The position numbers and the translations under genes were made by a program. A DNA stretch of 35,910 bases from an uncultured Aureispira sp. (lineage in GTDB: Bacteria; Bacteroidota; Bacteroidia; Chitinophagales; Saprospiraceae), in NCBI GenBank assembly GCA_905480075.1, contig CAJQOX010000381.1, positions 1 through 35,910 of the forward strand. The letters run 5' to 3'. The notes under the pieces were generated by a model. It saw only the letters and a program-made list of their open reading frames with translations. It had not been told where the DNA came from and made no database searches. Shown here piece by piece: positions 6,956-15,956 of the stretch. Position 1 is the first letter of the stretch. The number at the start of each line of letters is the position of its first letter.

Positions 6956-9664
6956 ATGGATTCCCTGAAAATAATATTACTTTCCTTTTCTTTCTTTTTT
7001 TTATTTAATACAGTATCATATACACAGGCACTCAATGAGAACTTCGACAACGGAATACCTTCAAATTGGGCGGTCTTTGATAATGGTTTAGGTGTCAATA
7101 ATTCCTGGGAGACAACCTCAACTTCCTTTGCGGGAGATTCTGCAGCTTATGTTCAGTACGAATCTGCCGGTTCAATTGCTGAAGATTGGCTGGTAACACC
7201 TCAGGTTGCAATTACTGCAACCGACTATATGCTTTCGATGCATCACCGGCAGAGTTTCGGGTCCGATTATGGCACCTTATATCAGGTAAGAGTATCAACT
7301 TCATCTCAAACCAATCCTACTCCCTTTGTTACCCTCGATTCGATGGATGAAAACAGCTTCGGTACGGTTTATGAACCCTATTTACTTGATTTGTCTGCCT
7401 ATATTGGCCAAAATGTATATATCGCCTTTGTAATGATACAGGATGATGGTGACGATTGGTTTATTGATGAAGTATTGGTGGGACCACCGCCCTGTTTGGA
7501 TCCCTCTTCTTTATCTACTTCAAATATTAGCAATAATTCAGCTGATATAAACTGGAATGCAAATGGTGCCACGAACTGGAATGTTCAAGTTCTTCAAAAC
7601 AGTACCGGTTCTACTGTTTCAAGTGGAAATGTAGCCCTTTCATCTTTCAATGCCAATGGTCTTTCTTCCTATACAGATTACACAGCTTTTGTACAGGCGG
7701 ATTGTCCGGATAATACGGAATCATTGATTATTTCCGGTGTCATCGACGGGCCTCTTACAGGAGGAACTCCTAAAGCGGTTGAATTGTATGCATCAGGAGA
7801 TATACCTGACCTTGGAATTTATGGTCTGGGTTCTGCCAATAACGGAGGAGGCACTGACGGGGTTGAATTTACCTTTCCTTCAGTTTCTGTTTCTGCAGGT
7901 ACTTTCATCTTTGTAACTACTGACTCTGCTCAGTTTACTTCTTATATGGGATTTAATGCAGATTATATCAATGGTTCTGCTACGAATGTAAATGGAGACG
8001 ATGCTGTGGAGTTGTTCAAAGATTCTGTTGTTATTGATGTTTTTGGGGATATTAATGTTGATGGAAACGGTCAGCCCTGGGAATATCTTGATGGCTGGGC
8101 TTATCGCAATAATAATAAAACTGTAAATGCAGGAGTTTTCGCAGACAGCAACTGGACATTCAGTGGTATCAATGTATTGGATGGATGTTCGTTGAACAGT
8201 TCCTGTGGTTCTGTATTTCCTGTTGGGGCTTTTACAACCACTGTTGTACCAAGGCCATGGGTCTCTTATGCTTTTACTACTTCCTGTGATTCATTGGTTG
8301 GCGATACGTATATGGATCCTATACATGTAGGTTCTTATTCTTATTCAACTAGCGGGAATACAGATTCCTGTTATACCGATACTTACGGAAGTCTTAGTGC
8401 CGAAGTATGGTACAGATTGGTACTCGATAACTGTATAGATACTTTGTCTGTTTCCTTATGTGGTTCCTCCTATGATACACGTATTGTTTTGGTTGCTTCT
8501 GATGGCAGCACTGAGATCTTTCAGAATGATGATGATTGTGGGGCACAATCGAGATTCAGCCTTGCCTATTATCAGGGTTTTTTCAATCCGGGTGATACCG
8601 TTTTTATTGTTGTCGAAGGCTATTCTATTTTTCAGGGGAATTATGTTTTGAGTATTGATCAGATTCTCAGGACACAACCGACAGCAGATATCAGTTATGC
8701 AGCTTCTTCATATTGTCACAGCAGCGATCAGTATTCTCCTGTAAATTCCGGTACTCAGTCCGGGATGTTTTCTTCAATACCTTCCGGAATCAGTTTAGAT
8801 ACTGTAACAGGAACTTTTACAGCAGATTCTTTGGGAACTTTCTCCATAATATATGATGTAGGAGATAATTATTGTAATGCCTCAGATACCTTTGATGTAA
8901 CAATTAATGTGTCAGATACGGCTTTTATTTTATATCCGGGGAATATGTATTGTTTAAATGACTCCAATGTAACGCCATTAATTTATGGTACTACAGGGGG
9001 CAACTATTCTTCTGCGCCTGGAATAGATCTTGATTCTCTTACCGGTGAAGTTGATATTTCTAATTCATCATCAGGAATTTATTCTGTTACTTACCATACC
9101 ACAAGTATCAGTTGCCCTGACAGTGCTATTTTTACACTCTTTCTTTCAGATGTAGATGACGCCTCATTTGCCTATGATTCATCTACCTATTGTTTGTCAG
9201 GAAATGACCCGACTCCTATACTGAATGGTACAACAGGAGGGCAATTCAGTTCCGATTCCTTGTTGGTCATTGATAGTCTCACCGGAGTAATTGACCTCGA
9301 TGCTTCAACAGATACTACGCATACAATTACCTATACTACCTCGGGAAGCTGTCCGGATTCTTTCTCAATTAATATCACAATTGTCGGTTGTCCTACAGGA
9401 ATAAATACAGTGCAGAAATCAAACAGATTCCTTTTATTTCCCAACCCCAATAATGGTAATTTTACCATTGTAAATTCAGGGAGTTCAGGAAAGTATCAAT
9501 TACTTGTATTAAATGTATTGGGAGAAAGTGTTCTCGAAAGGAAGGTTACAGTTAATCAGAACAGTACCCTTGATGTTTCACTGAATGACCTGACGGCGGG
9601 TACTTATTTTGTTTCCCTGAAAGGAGCTGAACTGACTACCTTTAAAATTCAGGTGATTCCTTAA
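6956..9664 (+). CDS. T9SS-exported multidomain protein (choice-of-anchor J, Fn3, lamin-tail-like, PPC-like, Ig-like repeats)
   Basis: 902 aa with a signal peptide (about 1-24, ending VSYTQA). Residues 25-176 read ENFDNGIPSNWAVFDN .. WLVTP .. DDWFIDEV, a choice-of-anchor J (cleaved adhesin) domain. About 180-255 is Fn3-like. About 256-415 (GTPKAVELYASGDIPDLGIYG, NGDDAVELF, PWEYLDGWAYR) fits a lamin-tail-like domain. About 433-570 resembles a PPC-type domain (EVWYRL, SYDTRIVLV, PGDTVFIVVEGY). Three repeats of about 78 aa follow (576-650, 655-732, 736-810), each with a YC..S opening, GTTGGxxSS in the last two, and D-S/T-TG. Residues 824-902 are a type A T9SS sorting domain (FPNPNNGNF, LNVLGE, LTAGTYFVSL). 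The protein is exported to the surface or medium. No catalytic motif is seen, so a binding or structural role is likely. A strong terminator follows. Confidence 0.9.
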   Translation: MDSLKIILLSFSFFFLFNTVSYTQALNENFDNGIPSNWAVFDNGLGVNNSWETTSTSFAGDSAAYVQYESAGSIAEDWLVTPQVAITATDYMLSMHHRQSFGSDYGTLYQVRVSTSSQTNPTPFVTLDSMDENSFGTVYEPYLLDLSAYIGQNVYIAFVMIQDDGDDWFIDEVLVGPPPCLDPSSLSTSNISNNSADINWNANGATNWNVQVLQNSTGSTVSSGNVALSSFNANGLSSYTDYTAFVQADCPDNTESLIISGVIDGPLTGGTPKAVELYASGDIPDLGIYGLGSANNGGGTDGVEFTFPSVSVSAGTFIFVTTDSAQFTSYMGFNADYINGSATNVNGDDAVELFKDSVVIDVFGDINVDGNGQPWEYLDGWAYRNNNKTVNAGVFADSNWTFSGINVLDGCSLNSSCGSVFPVGAFTTTVVPRPWVSYAFTTSCDSLVGDTYMDPIHVGSYSYSTSGNTDSCYTDTYGSLSAEVWYRLVLDNCIDTLSVSLCGSSYDTRIVLVASDGSTEIFQNDDDCGAQSRFSLAYYQGFFNPGDTVFIVVEGYSIFQGNYVLSIDQILRTQPTADISYAASSYCHSSDQYSPVNSGTQSGMFSSIPSGISLDTVTGTFTADSLGTFSIIYDVGDNYCNASDTFDVTINVSDTAFILYPGNMYCLNDSNVTPLIYGTTGGNYSSAPGIDLDSLTGEVDISNSSSGIYSVTYHTTSISCPDSAIFTLFLSDVDDASFAYDSSTYCLSGNDPTPILNGTTGGQFSSDSLLVIDSLTGVIDLDASTDTTHTITYTTSGSCPDSFSINITIVGCPTGINTVQKSNRFLLFPNPNNGNFTIVNSGSSGKYQLLVLNVLGESVLERKVTVNQNSTLDVSLNDLTAGTYFVSLKGAELTTFKIQVIP

Positions 9665-9687
9665 TTCAATTGATTGTTATAATTAAT

Positions 9688-9724
9688 AAAAAAGACCTTA
9701 ATGAGTTTCATTCAGGTCTTTTTT
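9688..9724 (+). terminator. Rho-independent terminator
   Basis: Perfect 11-bp arms AAAAAAGACCT (9688-9698) and AGGTCTTTTTT (9714-9724). An inner AATGA/TCATT pairing extends the hairpin, and the T6 tract falls at its 3' side. It lies 24 bp after the stop of the 902-aa gene. Confidence 0.9.
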
Positions 9725-9743
9725 AGTTTTCAACTCTAACCTT

Positions 9744-10017
9744 TTATTGAATAGCTGCAAGGGGGTATCTATTGTCATGATAACCAATTGTATAGGGAGT
9801 GTTATTTGCTGTGCCGTTCTATGAAGCAATTGCAGTGATATTTATCCTTCCTGAGCCTACAGTACTACCTGATAAGTTCTTGACTTCGAGTAAACATATC
9901 CAATGTTTCACTTGCATCTGTGATAGTAGTAGTGAATGCATATGTAGCTGCACCTGATATAGTAGCAGAGTTAATCTGTACAAGGGCATATTTCAAGACT
10001 TCGGCATTTGTTTTAAC
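9744..10017 (-). pseudogene. Headless, frameshifted gene remnant of unknown family
   Basis: On the minus strand the 5' part (from about 10017) reads KTNAEVLKYALVQINSATIS then GAATYAFTTTITDASETLDM. It hits a stop after FTRSQELIR. A neighbouring frame takes over: NLSGSTVGSGRINITAIAS, then an in-frame TAG, then NGTANNTPYTIGYHDNRYPL and AAIQ stop at 9744. The three pieces join into a continuous beta-rich, low-charge sequence, so this looks like the 3' end of a gene broken by one frameshift and one nonsense change. There is no start codon. The fragment lies between the plus-strand terminator at 9688-9724 and the minus-strand terminator at 10018-10050, so it should be transcriptionally silent. I do not recognise the family. 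Confidence 0.55.
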
Positions 10018-10050
10018 AAAAATGGCACTCCTTGAAGAAGGAATGCCATT
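10018..10050 (-). terminator. Rho-independent terminator of the TonB receptor / DUF5689 operon
   Basis: On the minus strand AATGGCATTCCTT and AAGGAGTGCCATT pair around a four-base loop with one mismatch, and run into TTTTT (10022-10018). It starts 36 bp after the stop of the DUF5689 lipoprotein gene. Confidence 0.88.
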
Positions 10051-10085
10051 AGAACTTAAACTAAGTTAAATTTTTTATATTTCAA

Positions 10086-12653
10086 CTATTGATCCACAAC
10101 AGTTACATTATCCACACGATAGGTTGAGGTTTGACCACCAGTATCTGAACCAGTATATTTATATGCAATATGAATTGTTTGACCAGTATATGTGGAAAGG
10201 TCAACATTTCCGGATGGTATCCAGGCATTGTCAGCATCCGTGTTCGTTGCTATTGTAGCTGTGGTGATTTGAGTCCAGGTAGCAATTCCAACGTTTGATC
10301 CATCATAGTTTGAAGAAACAAATACTTCTAAACCATCATGCACCCAGAATGCTTTAGCTGTTTCAAAGCTCAGAAATTTATTTACATCACAATCAATTTC
10401 TGAGCTAATCAGCCAATAAATATTACTTGCTTCTCCACTGTTATAAGCTGTTGCCTGAGCATAATAATCAGCAGAGTTATAAATTTTACCCTGCCATTTT
10501 CTTGAACCCGCCTCAATATAATTCGTCCAGCAATTGAATGAAATATCAGAATTATTTGAAACAGATGAAAAGTCTTCAGCTAGAGTAGTAGTAGGAGAAC
10601 ATCCACCACCACCACCGCCACTGATATTTACATCAGAAGTGTTGCGGATATTTATTTGCACACCATTATAATCACCTACCACACCGGTTACATCACCTGT
10701 ACCTGTAGGGATAGCAGTAGACGTAAAGTTGGAAAAGGCACTGAACATGGATATAGAACCGGAAGCATCGTTCAGCATAATTCCGAAATCTCCATAGGTC
10801 GTTCCTCCGTTCAGATTGGCAGACATTACCTGAATCAGAGTGGATTCCCAGGCATTGGCATTTGTGTTGATGTCTGCAACAGTTGCAACCCGGGGACTGA
10901 TGCTGTTACCGGTTGATATCAGAGAAGCATTGGAATTAGGAACACTGTTCACCTGAAGTAAGCCATTGAATTCTTCAATTGTCTGATTGGAAATGTTCAC
11001 CTCCACCTCATCGCCAAGGTTGAAAGAGTGATTGCCGGTAAACCGGACAACAATTCCTGAACCACCTGACTCTTGTATAACCATATTTGTCGGCTGCCAG
11101 TTGCCACCACCAAGGTCGGAAATTACTATCCCAACTATTTTTGTTGTGTCAGTTCCTGTTGTAGAGGTTCCGGTAAATAAATCTCTTGCATCCTGAATAG
11201 ATATCTGATTCAAATTTCCGGTGCTTCCACCGCCGCTGCCACTTATATTGACATCAGAAAGATTTCTAATTAAAAGTTGAGGGCCAAATGTATAATCACT
11301 GATAACAGCAGTAACTTCACCTGTTCCGGAAGGTATTAAGGCAGGCCCAAAACTTGCACCAAAATAGGTATGCAGATCTATGTTTCCAGTTGGGTCATTC
11401 AATAAAACATTCATGTCGCCATAGGTGAACCCACCATTAATAAAAGCATTCTCAACTTTTATCAAGGTAGACTCCCACGAGTTTTGGTTATTTATTATGT
11501 CTGTAATTGTAGCAATTCGAGGAGTGATGGAGATGCCAGTTGTATTAGGTAAAATTTTTGCACAGGAAGAGGATAAGCCTGAGATTTGAAGCAAATCGTT
11601 GTACTCATCAAGCACCCCATTATAGATTGAAACTTCCAGGTAATCATTTAAGCTAAAATTATGTTTATCATCAAAACGAATAGTAATTCCAGAACCGTTT
11701 GGCTCTTGAATAACAATGTTTTCACCTTGCCATTGACTACTTTCTGAGTCGGAAATTACAATGCCACTTATTTTATTGGCAACAGCATTAACAGGGCTTC
11801 CTGAATATTGAGCTCTTAGGGCTGCAATTGAAATACTGTTGATAGAAGGCATTGCAACACAACGTTGTTCAGTCATTGATTCTAAATCTGAGGGATCTCT
11901 GATCAACATCTGTAAGGTTCCACTAAAGGAGTTCAATACACCAACCATAGATCCTTTTCCAGAAGGCATTAATTCTCCTGCAAAACTAGCAAATCCACTG
12001 TTCCGGAGTATGATAAAGCCCGTTAAGCCACTTTGGCAATCATGAACATCTGCATTTTTGCTCATTTGTGTGCTCGGAAAAGCATAATTAGAGCCAGCAA
12101 AACATACATCTAATTCTACATCATCTAATTGAATGAGGGTATTATAATCTGCAGGGCTTATAGTAAAAATTGTTTTAAGCTTAGGACTAAGTGGCTGATC
12201 ATATTCGCCTCCTAATATAAATTGCTTATAGGTAGATTGCGGAATTCTCGAATCATTGGTATTGCTGCTGCCTATCAAAGCAGGAACATCCCCGTCCTGC
12301 CAGATATACAGACCATCGCATTTTATCCATACTTTTCTTCCAATCGGAAAATCTGTATAAATGCTGTAGGCATCAATATCTATTCTTATCCCTCCGGTAG
12401 AATCCTGAATAACCAGTTGCTTGTAAAAATTGCCGGATGCATCGTCGGCAATTACTGTCGCTTCCAATACCTGAGTAGTCAAAGCAACAGGAGTAGTATT
12501 TGCAAGGGCAATGACCTCTGCGATTGTTGCATTGCGTTCAAGATTGGGCAATTCTGAAATCGGTGGTTCGTCAAACTGCTTTTTACAGGCTGAAAAAACC
12601 AATAGGGTAAGCAAAATCAAAAAGGAGGAAAAATTAAAAATCTTAGCTTTCAT
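10086..12653 (-). CDS. DUF5689-type lipoprotein with three tandem units and a choice-of-anchor J domain
   Basis: 855 aa. MKAKIFNFSSFLILLTLLVF is followed by SAC, an SPII signal with Cys23, so it is lipid-anchored. Residues 41-260 form the N-terminal DUF5689 unit (TIAEVIALA .. VIADDASGNFYKQLVIQD .. IGRKVWIKCDGLYI), an OB-fold-like module. Two further related units at about 273-471 and 483-678 share GIVISD, NIVIQE/NMVIQE, GSGI, WESTLI, GGxTYGD, LND, PTGTGxVT and IRNxSDVNISG. Gly-rich linkers (SGSGGGS, SGGGGGG) join the domains. Residues 690-853 form a choice-of-anchor J domain. In Bacteroidota such lipoproteins are usually encoded next to a TonB-dependent receptor and are thought to be its surface substrate-binding partner. 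Here the receptor gene lies 73 bp upstream in the same direction. The ligand is unknown. Confidence 0.88.
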   Translation of the reverse strand: MKAKIFNFSSFLILLTLLVFSACKKQFDEPPISELPNLERNATIAEVIALANTTPVALTTQVLEATVIADDASGNFYKQLVIQDSTGGIRIDIDAYSIYTDFPIGRKVWIKCDGLYIWQDGDVPALIGSSNTNDSRIPQSTYKQFILGGEYDQPLSPKLKTIFTISPADYNTLIQLDDVELDVCFAGSNYAFPSTQMSKNADVHDCQSGLTGFIILRNSGFASFAGELMPSGKGSMVGVLNSFSGTLQMLIRDPSDLESMTEQRCVAMPSINSISIAALRAQYSGSPVNAVANKISGIVISDSESSQWQGENIVIQEPNGSGITIRFDDKHNFSLNDYLEVSIYNGVLDEYNDLLQISGLSSSCAKILPNTTGISITPRIATITDIINNQNSWESTLIKVENAFINGGFTYGDMNVLLNDPTGNIDLHTYFGASFGPALIPSGTGEVTAVISDYTFGPQLLIRNLSDVNISGSGGGSTGNLNQISIQDARDLFTGTSTTGTDTTKIVGIVISDLGGGNWQPTNMVIQESGGSGIVVRFTGNHSFNLGDEVEVNISNQTIEEFNGLLQVNSVPNSNASLISTGNSISPRVATVADINTNANAWESTLIQVMSANLNGGTTYGDFGIMLNDASGSISMFSAFSNFTSTAIPTGTGDVTGVVGDYNGVQINIRNTSDVNISGGGGGGCSPTTTLAEDFSSVSNNSDISFNCWTNYIEAGSRKWQGKIYNSADYYAQATAYNSGEASNIYWLISSEIDCDVNKFLSFETAKAFWVHDGLEVFVSSNYDGSNVGIATWTQITTATIATNTDADNAWIPSGNVDLSTYTGQTIHIAYKYTGSDTGGQTSTYRVDNVTVVDQ

Positions 12654-12683
12654 GATGCTGTTTGTTATAAAGTTAGAAACAAT

Positions 12684-12710
12684 AGACTCTGATAGTCTGA
12701 TGTCTGATAG
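12684..12710. repeat. Hairpin and CTGATAGT repeats between receptor and lipoprotein genes
   Basis: AGACT/AGTCT pair around CTGAT (12684-12698), and CTGATAGT, CTGATGT and CTGATAGT follow each other up to 12710. This lies in the 73-bp gap between the receptor stop and the lipoprotein start. There is no T-tract, so it is not a simple terminator. An mRNA-stability or partial attenuation role is conceivable but unproven. Confidence 0.35.
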
Positions 12711-12726
12711 TTTAAAAATTGATAAA

Positions 12727-15564
12727 TTACATTCTGAAGGTCAGGCTGATCATATAGTTAGTTCCATAAGCATAATAATACTTGGAAGGGAATTTACCTA
12801 CATTCTTAGTCTGATAATCATATCGGAATTGTTCAAAACCAGAAGTTCTCATATTGGTATTGTTAAGCACGTTGCTCATTCCAAATCCAAGAATGAAAAA
12901 GAAGTTCTTGACTTTCCAGGATTTACGGATATAAATATCGGCCGTGAAATTACCGGGCATCTGTTCCTGATTTAAAATTTCTTTCCATAAATCTGAACCC
13001 GGTTCTACAGATTCTTCTACATATTCTGGAGATTGTCCGGTGACAGAAACTGCTTGAATGGTTCTCCTTGCAAAGTAGATATCCTCAAAGGCAGCATGTG
13101 TATAACTGAAATTGAATGAGAACATCCAGTATTTTGGTGCCCGATACCAAAGACCTAAATTGAAGGCCATCTGTGGCGTGTTCGGCACATAAAAGTTTTT
13201 GATGTAAATGGTAGGTTCATCCTGAACATCATAGGGGGAGTTATCAAGATAAAACGATGAGGTAGGTCTGTTTGTATAGATGTACTCACCTATTGCAGCA
13301 GCTGCACTGATGCTAAATCCTCCGTTAAGACTTACTTCCCCTGCTATTTCACAGCCTACATGTTGTTTTTCAACATCTCGCATAACAAAATTGACAAAGT
13401 TGCCACCGATTCCTAGTTCAGAACCCCCTTGGTCTAGGTAGTAACTTCTTTGGTAAAATTCATTTTCAAATTTTGTATAATAAGCGGTAATTTTAGCTTT
13501 AACTCTTGGTGCCTTAAGTATATATCCTCCTTCGAAAGAATAATTATTAGTGCTTTGCAAATCAGTAAGAACCTGATCTCTTGTACGGGGGGCCACAAAG
13601 GCATATCTGAAAAAGGGCGCCTTGGTCTGATAGCTGCCGTTAAGGAAAAGATAATTTCTTCCGTCAATTTTATAAGAGGCACCCCCTTTAACGGCATAAT
13701 TGAAATATTGAAAAATTTCTGAATTGCCCAATGAATTGTCAGGAAACTGACCGTTTTGTACATTACCCTGTCTCCAGAAAGTAGTAAAGCTTCCCTGACC
13801 ACCCACAAAGAAATCGAGCTTGTTGAAGGTGAAGTTCAGTTGTGCCCATGCCGAAGCCTTGTGTACATGTGCTTCATAGTCATAACCGAATCGGTCACCT
13901 ACTTTCAGGATTCTGTTTGGGTTTTCCAGGTCATTCTGATAAGAACCCTCATTACCTACTGCACCGGAGTCTCTTTCAACAAATCTGTTGATGTCCACAT
14001 AAAAGTCGGCACCGAGCAGATCTTCGAGAACTTTGAAGTTCTTGCTGTTGTAAAACTGATAGGTCAGGCCTCCGTTCACTTTAAGGAATTTGGCAACATC
14101 AGCATTTAAAGTCATATTGAAGTTGGCCTTTTGACTGTCATATCGTCTTTCTTCCAGTATATATCTTGCCCGGTTACCCCAGACAGTATCCCCCTGAATT
14201 CCATTCGCGTTTGCTACAAAATCATAGGAGTGACGGTTTATCTCGTACATGCGGTCCCAGTTAATCTGACGCATGCTTTCGTTGTTAGAATACAATTCCC
14301 CGGCCAATTGTGCCTGAATTGGGTCTTCAATATAGGAAGGCAAATTTCTGTAATAATCAGGACGCGGGTCTTGTGCATCGTACCAATCCAAGGCCGTAGA
14401 TCCGTATTTCCCGAACTGATAGCTTGCAGAAGTCATCAGTTTTATTTTATCAGACAGTTCTGCCTCATGGGTCAAAATAAACAAGGGTTGATGAGAATCG
14501 GTACTTTTGGCGTTCCTGATTTGTTGTTTTCCTGTTACTCCGGAAGTCTGATAACCCCAGTTGGGATTATAATAATGCGACCCTGCCAGTGTAAACATTT
14601 CTTCTGTTGCAGGTCCCCCCTTGCCGCGTACAGAAGGTGCCCCCATAATAGTAAGGGCTATAGAATGCTTTCCAATCCGTTTTTCTGCAGCCAAAAAATA
14701 GGAGGCAGCATTATAATGAGTTCCTTGAATAAAGGCACCGTTAGGGGAGTAGCGCCAGGAACCGGAGGCAGAAAATGCCCAGCCATTGGACATCATGCCG
14801 GTGTTATAGGTCAGCATCAGGCGGTGATTGTAGGAACGATTGCCATAGGAATAATTAAACTGTAAACCCTTGCGCTGATTGCCGGCACGACTATCAATGA
14901 AAGAAAATCCTCCGATATCACCCAACGTCATATTCGAGGGAGCCAAGCCCAACTCCGAATTACGATTGCGCATCACATCATTGAGCCCTGACCAGGACCA
15001 CCAGGTAGGCCTGCCAGATTCCAGGTCATTCATCGGGATGTTATTCATAAATACAGTGGTGTTGTCTGAATTATAACCCCGCACCCTGAATCTTGAAGCC
15101 CCCCAGGCAAAGGCTACCTTGGATGAAAATACATCACGACTTGCATTCAGTACACCTGAAATAGATTGAGTACCACTGCTGCCACTTTCAATATCTTCAT
15201 CTGAAAGCATAATGGTAGGGATAATATCTTCAGCATCGGCATTGCCTCCACCATCAATGACCATTTCTATTATTCCCATATCCAGTGTTCCATCTTTTGT
15301 AGCTATATCTTTGGTAAAAGGAGCATAGCCCTCTGCGGAAAATTGGATAGTATATTCTCCATAAGGAACATTTTTTATTTCAAAAGCACCGGAGGAATTG
15401 GTTTGTGCATAAAAATCGGTGCCCTGTATCTCAACGAGTACACCCGAAAGGTTGCCTTTGTTTCCTGCATCCTGCATCAGACCCTTCACAGACCCTTGTC
15501 CAATAAGGTTGAAGGTAGACACCGTCATGATAAGAAGCAATAATGTCTTTAAATAATACTGCAT
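12727..15564 (-). CDS. TonB-dependent outer-membrane receptor with CarboxypepD_reg-like N-terminal domain
   Basis: 945 aa. The signal peptide is MQYYLKTLLLLIMTVSTFNLIGQ. Residues 25-100 form a carboxypeptidase-regulatory-like beta domain (GSVKGLMQDAG, GEYTIQFSAEGY). The plug follows at about 112-250 (SGVLNASRDVF, RVRGYNSDNTTVFMNNIP, NMTLGDIGGFSFID). The rest is a 22-stranded-type beta-barrel with many aromatic-rich strands, ending in ISLTFRM. The receptor should import a ligand too large or scarce for porins, using TonB energy. It is probably cotranscribed with the DUF5689 lipoprotein downstream, and an EEP-family enzyme is divergently encoded upstream. No SusD homologue is present, so this is not a standard polysaccharide locus. 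Substrate unknown; nucleic acid or phosphoester material is an inference from the neighbour. Confidence 0.93.
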   Translation of the reverse strand: MQYYLKTLLLLIMTVSTFNLIGQGSVKGLMQDAGNKGNLSGVLVEIQGTDFYAQTNSSGAFEIKNVPYGEYTIQFSAEGYAPFTKDIATKDGTLDMGIIEMVIDGGGNADAEDIIPTIMLSDEDIESGSSGTQSISGVLNASRDVFSSKVAFAWGASRFRVRGYNSDNTTVFMNNIPMNDLESGRPTWWSWSGLNDVMRNRNSELGLAPSNMTLGDIGGFSFIDSRAGNQRKGLQFNYSYGNRSYNHRLMLTYNTGMMSNGWAFSASGSWRYSPNGAFIQGTHYNAASYFLAAEKRIGKHSIALTIMGAPSVRGKGGPATEEMFTLAGSHYYNPNWGYQTSGVTGKQQIRNAKSTDSHQPLFILTHEAELSDKIKLMTSASYQFGKYGSTALDWYDAQDPRPDYYRNLPSYIEDPIQAQLAGELYSNNESMRQINWDRMYEINRHSYDFVANANGIQGDTVWGNRARYILEERRYDSQKANFNMTLNADVAKFLKVNGGLTYQFYNSKNFKVLEDLLGADFYVDINRFVERDSGAVGNEGSYQNDLENPNRILKVGDRFGYDYEAHVHKASAWAQLNFTFNKLDFFVGGQGSFTTFWRQGNVQNGQFPDNSLGNSEIFQYFNYAVKGGASYKIDGRNYLFLNGSYQTKAPFFRYAFVAPRTRDQVLTDLQSTNNYSFEGGYILKAPRVKAKITAYYTKFENEFYQRSYYLDQGGSELGIGGNFVNFVMRDVEKQHVGCEIAGEVSLNGGFSISAAAAIGEYIYTNRPTSSFYLDNSPYDVQDEPTIYIKNFYVPNTPQMAFNLGLWYRAPKYWMFSFNFSYTHAAFEDIYFARRTIQAVSVTGQSPEYVEESVEPGSDLWKEILNQEQMPGNFTADIYIRKSWKVKNFFFILGFGMSNVLNNTNMRTSGFEQFRYDYQTKNVGKFPSKYYYAYGTNYMISLTFRM

Positions 15565-15956
15565 ATTTAAGATTTGTAGATTAGCGGTAAGAGAAGTTTG
15601 TGGGGTTCTCTGACCTGATTATTATTTACTCGTATGTCCCAAAGTAGCAATTAATATATGACTTTAACTTCTTCGGGGTGTAAACTTAATAAAAAGTTAA
15701 TGCTTGTGAAAATAATAAAAGTTATCCTGTCAATTTTTTTTGTTTTTTTACATATTTAGTAGAATTATGACTTTAAACAAGCGAATTTTTTGATTTTATC
15801 TAATTAATTAGTCATTTTCATCTTTTACTATCATCAGTTTATCATTAAATGTCACAAATTATAAAATCTACGGCTACTATACCCTATATTTGCTTTTTTG
15901 GTACAGAAATAGATTGTCTCTAAATATTTGATGACAATATTAAATAAAAAAGATTA
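15565..15956. promoter_or_regulatory. Divergent intergenic region between receptor operon and nuclease gene
   Basis: This 392-bp AT-rich spacer contains no gene. It holds the exact 10-bp direct repeat ATGACTTTAA (15658-15667 and 15767-15776), a perfect 12-bp palindrome CTAATTAATTAG (15800-15811), and a -7 promoter element at 15885 for the plus-strand gene. I could not find a clear -7 element for the receptor operon on the minus strand. The layout would suit shared control of both divergent units, but that is inference. Confidence 0.4.
15885..15892 (+). promoter_or_regulatory. Bacteroidota -7 promoter element (TATATTTG)
   Basis: Exact match to TAnnTTTG, 64 bp before the ATG of the EEP-family gene. 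No good -33 TTG lies at the usual 19-21 bp distance. Confidence 0.5.

Noticed and set aside
14131-14865. 244-codon plus-strand open frame
   Set aside because: Lies wholly antisense to the TonB-dependent receptor barrel, with no signal, motif or promoter; composition is that of a reversed coding sequence.
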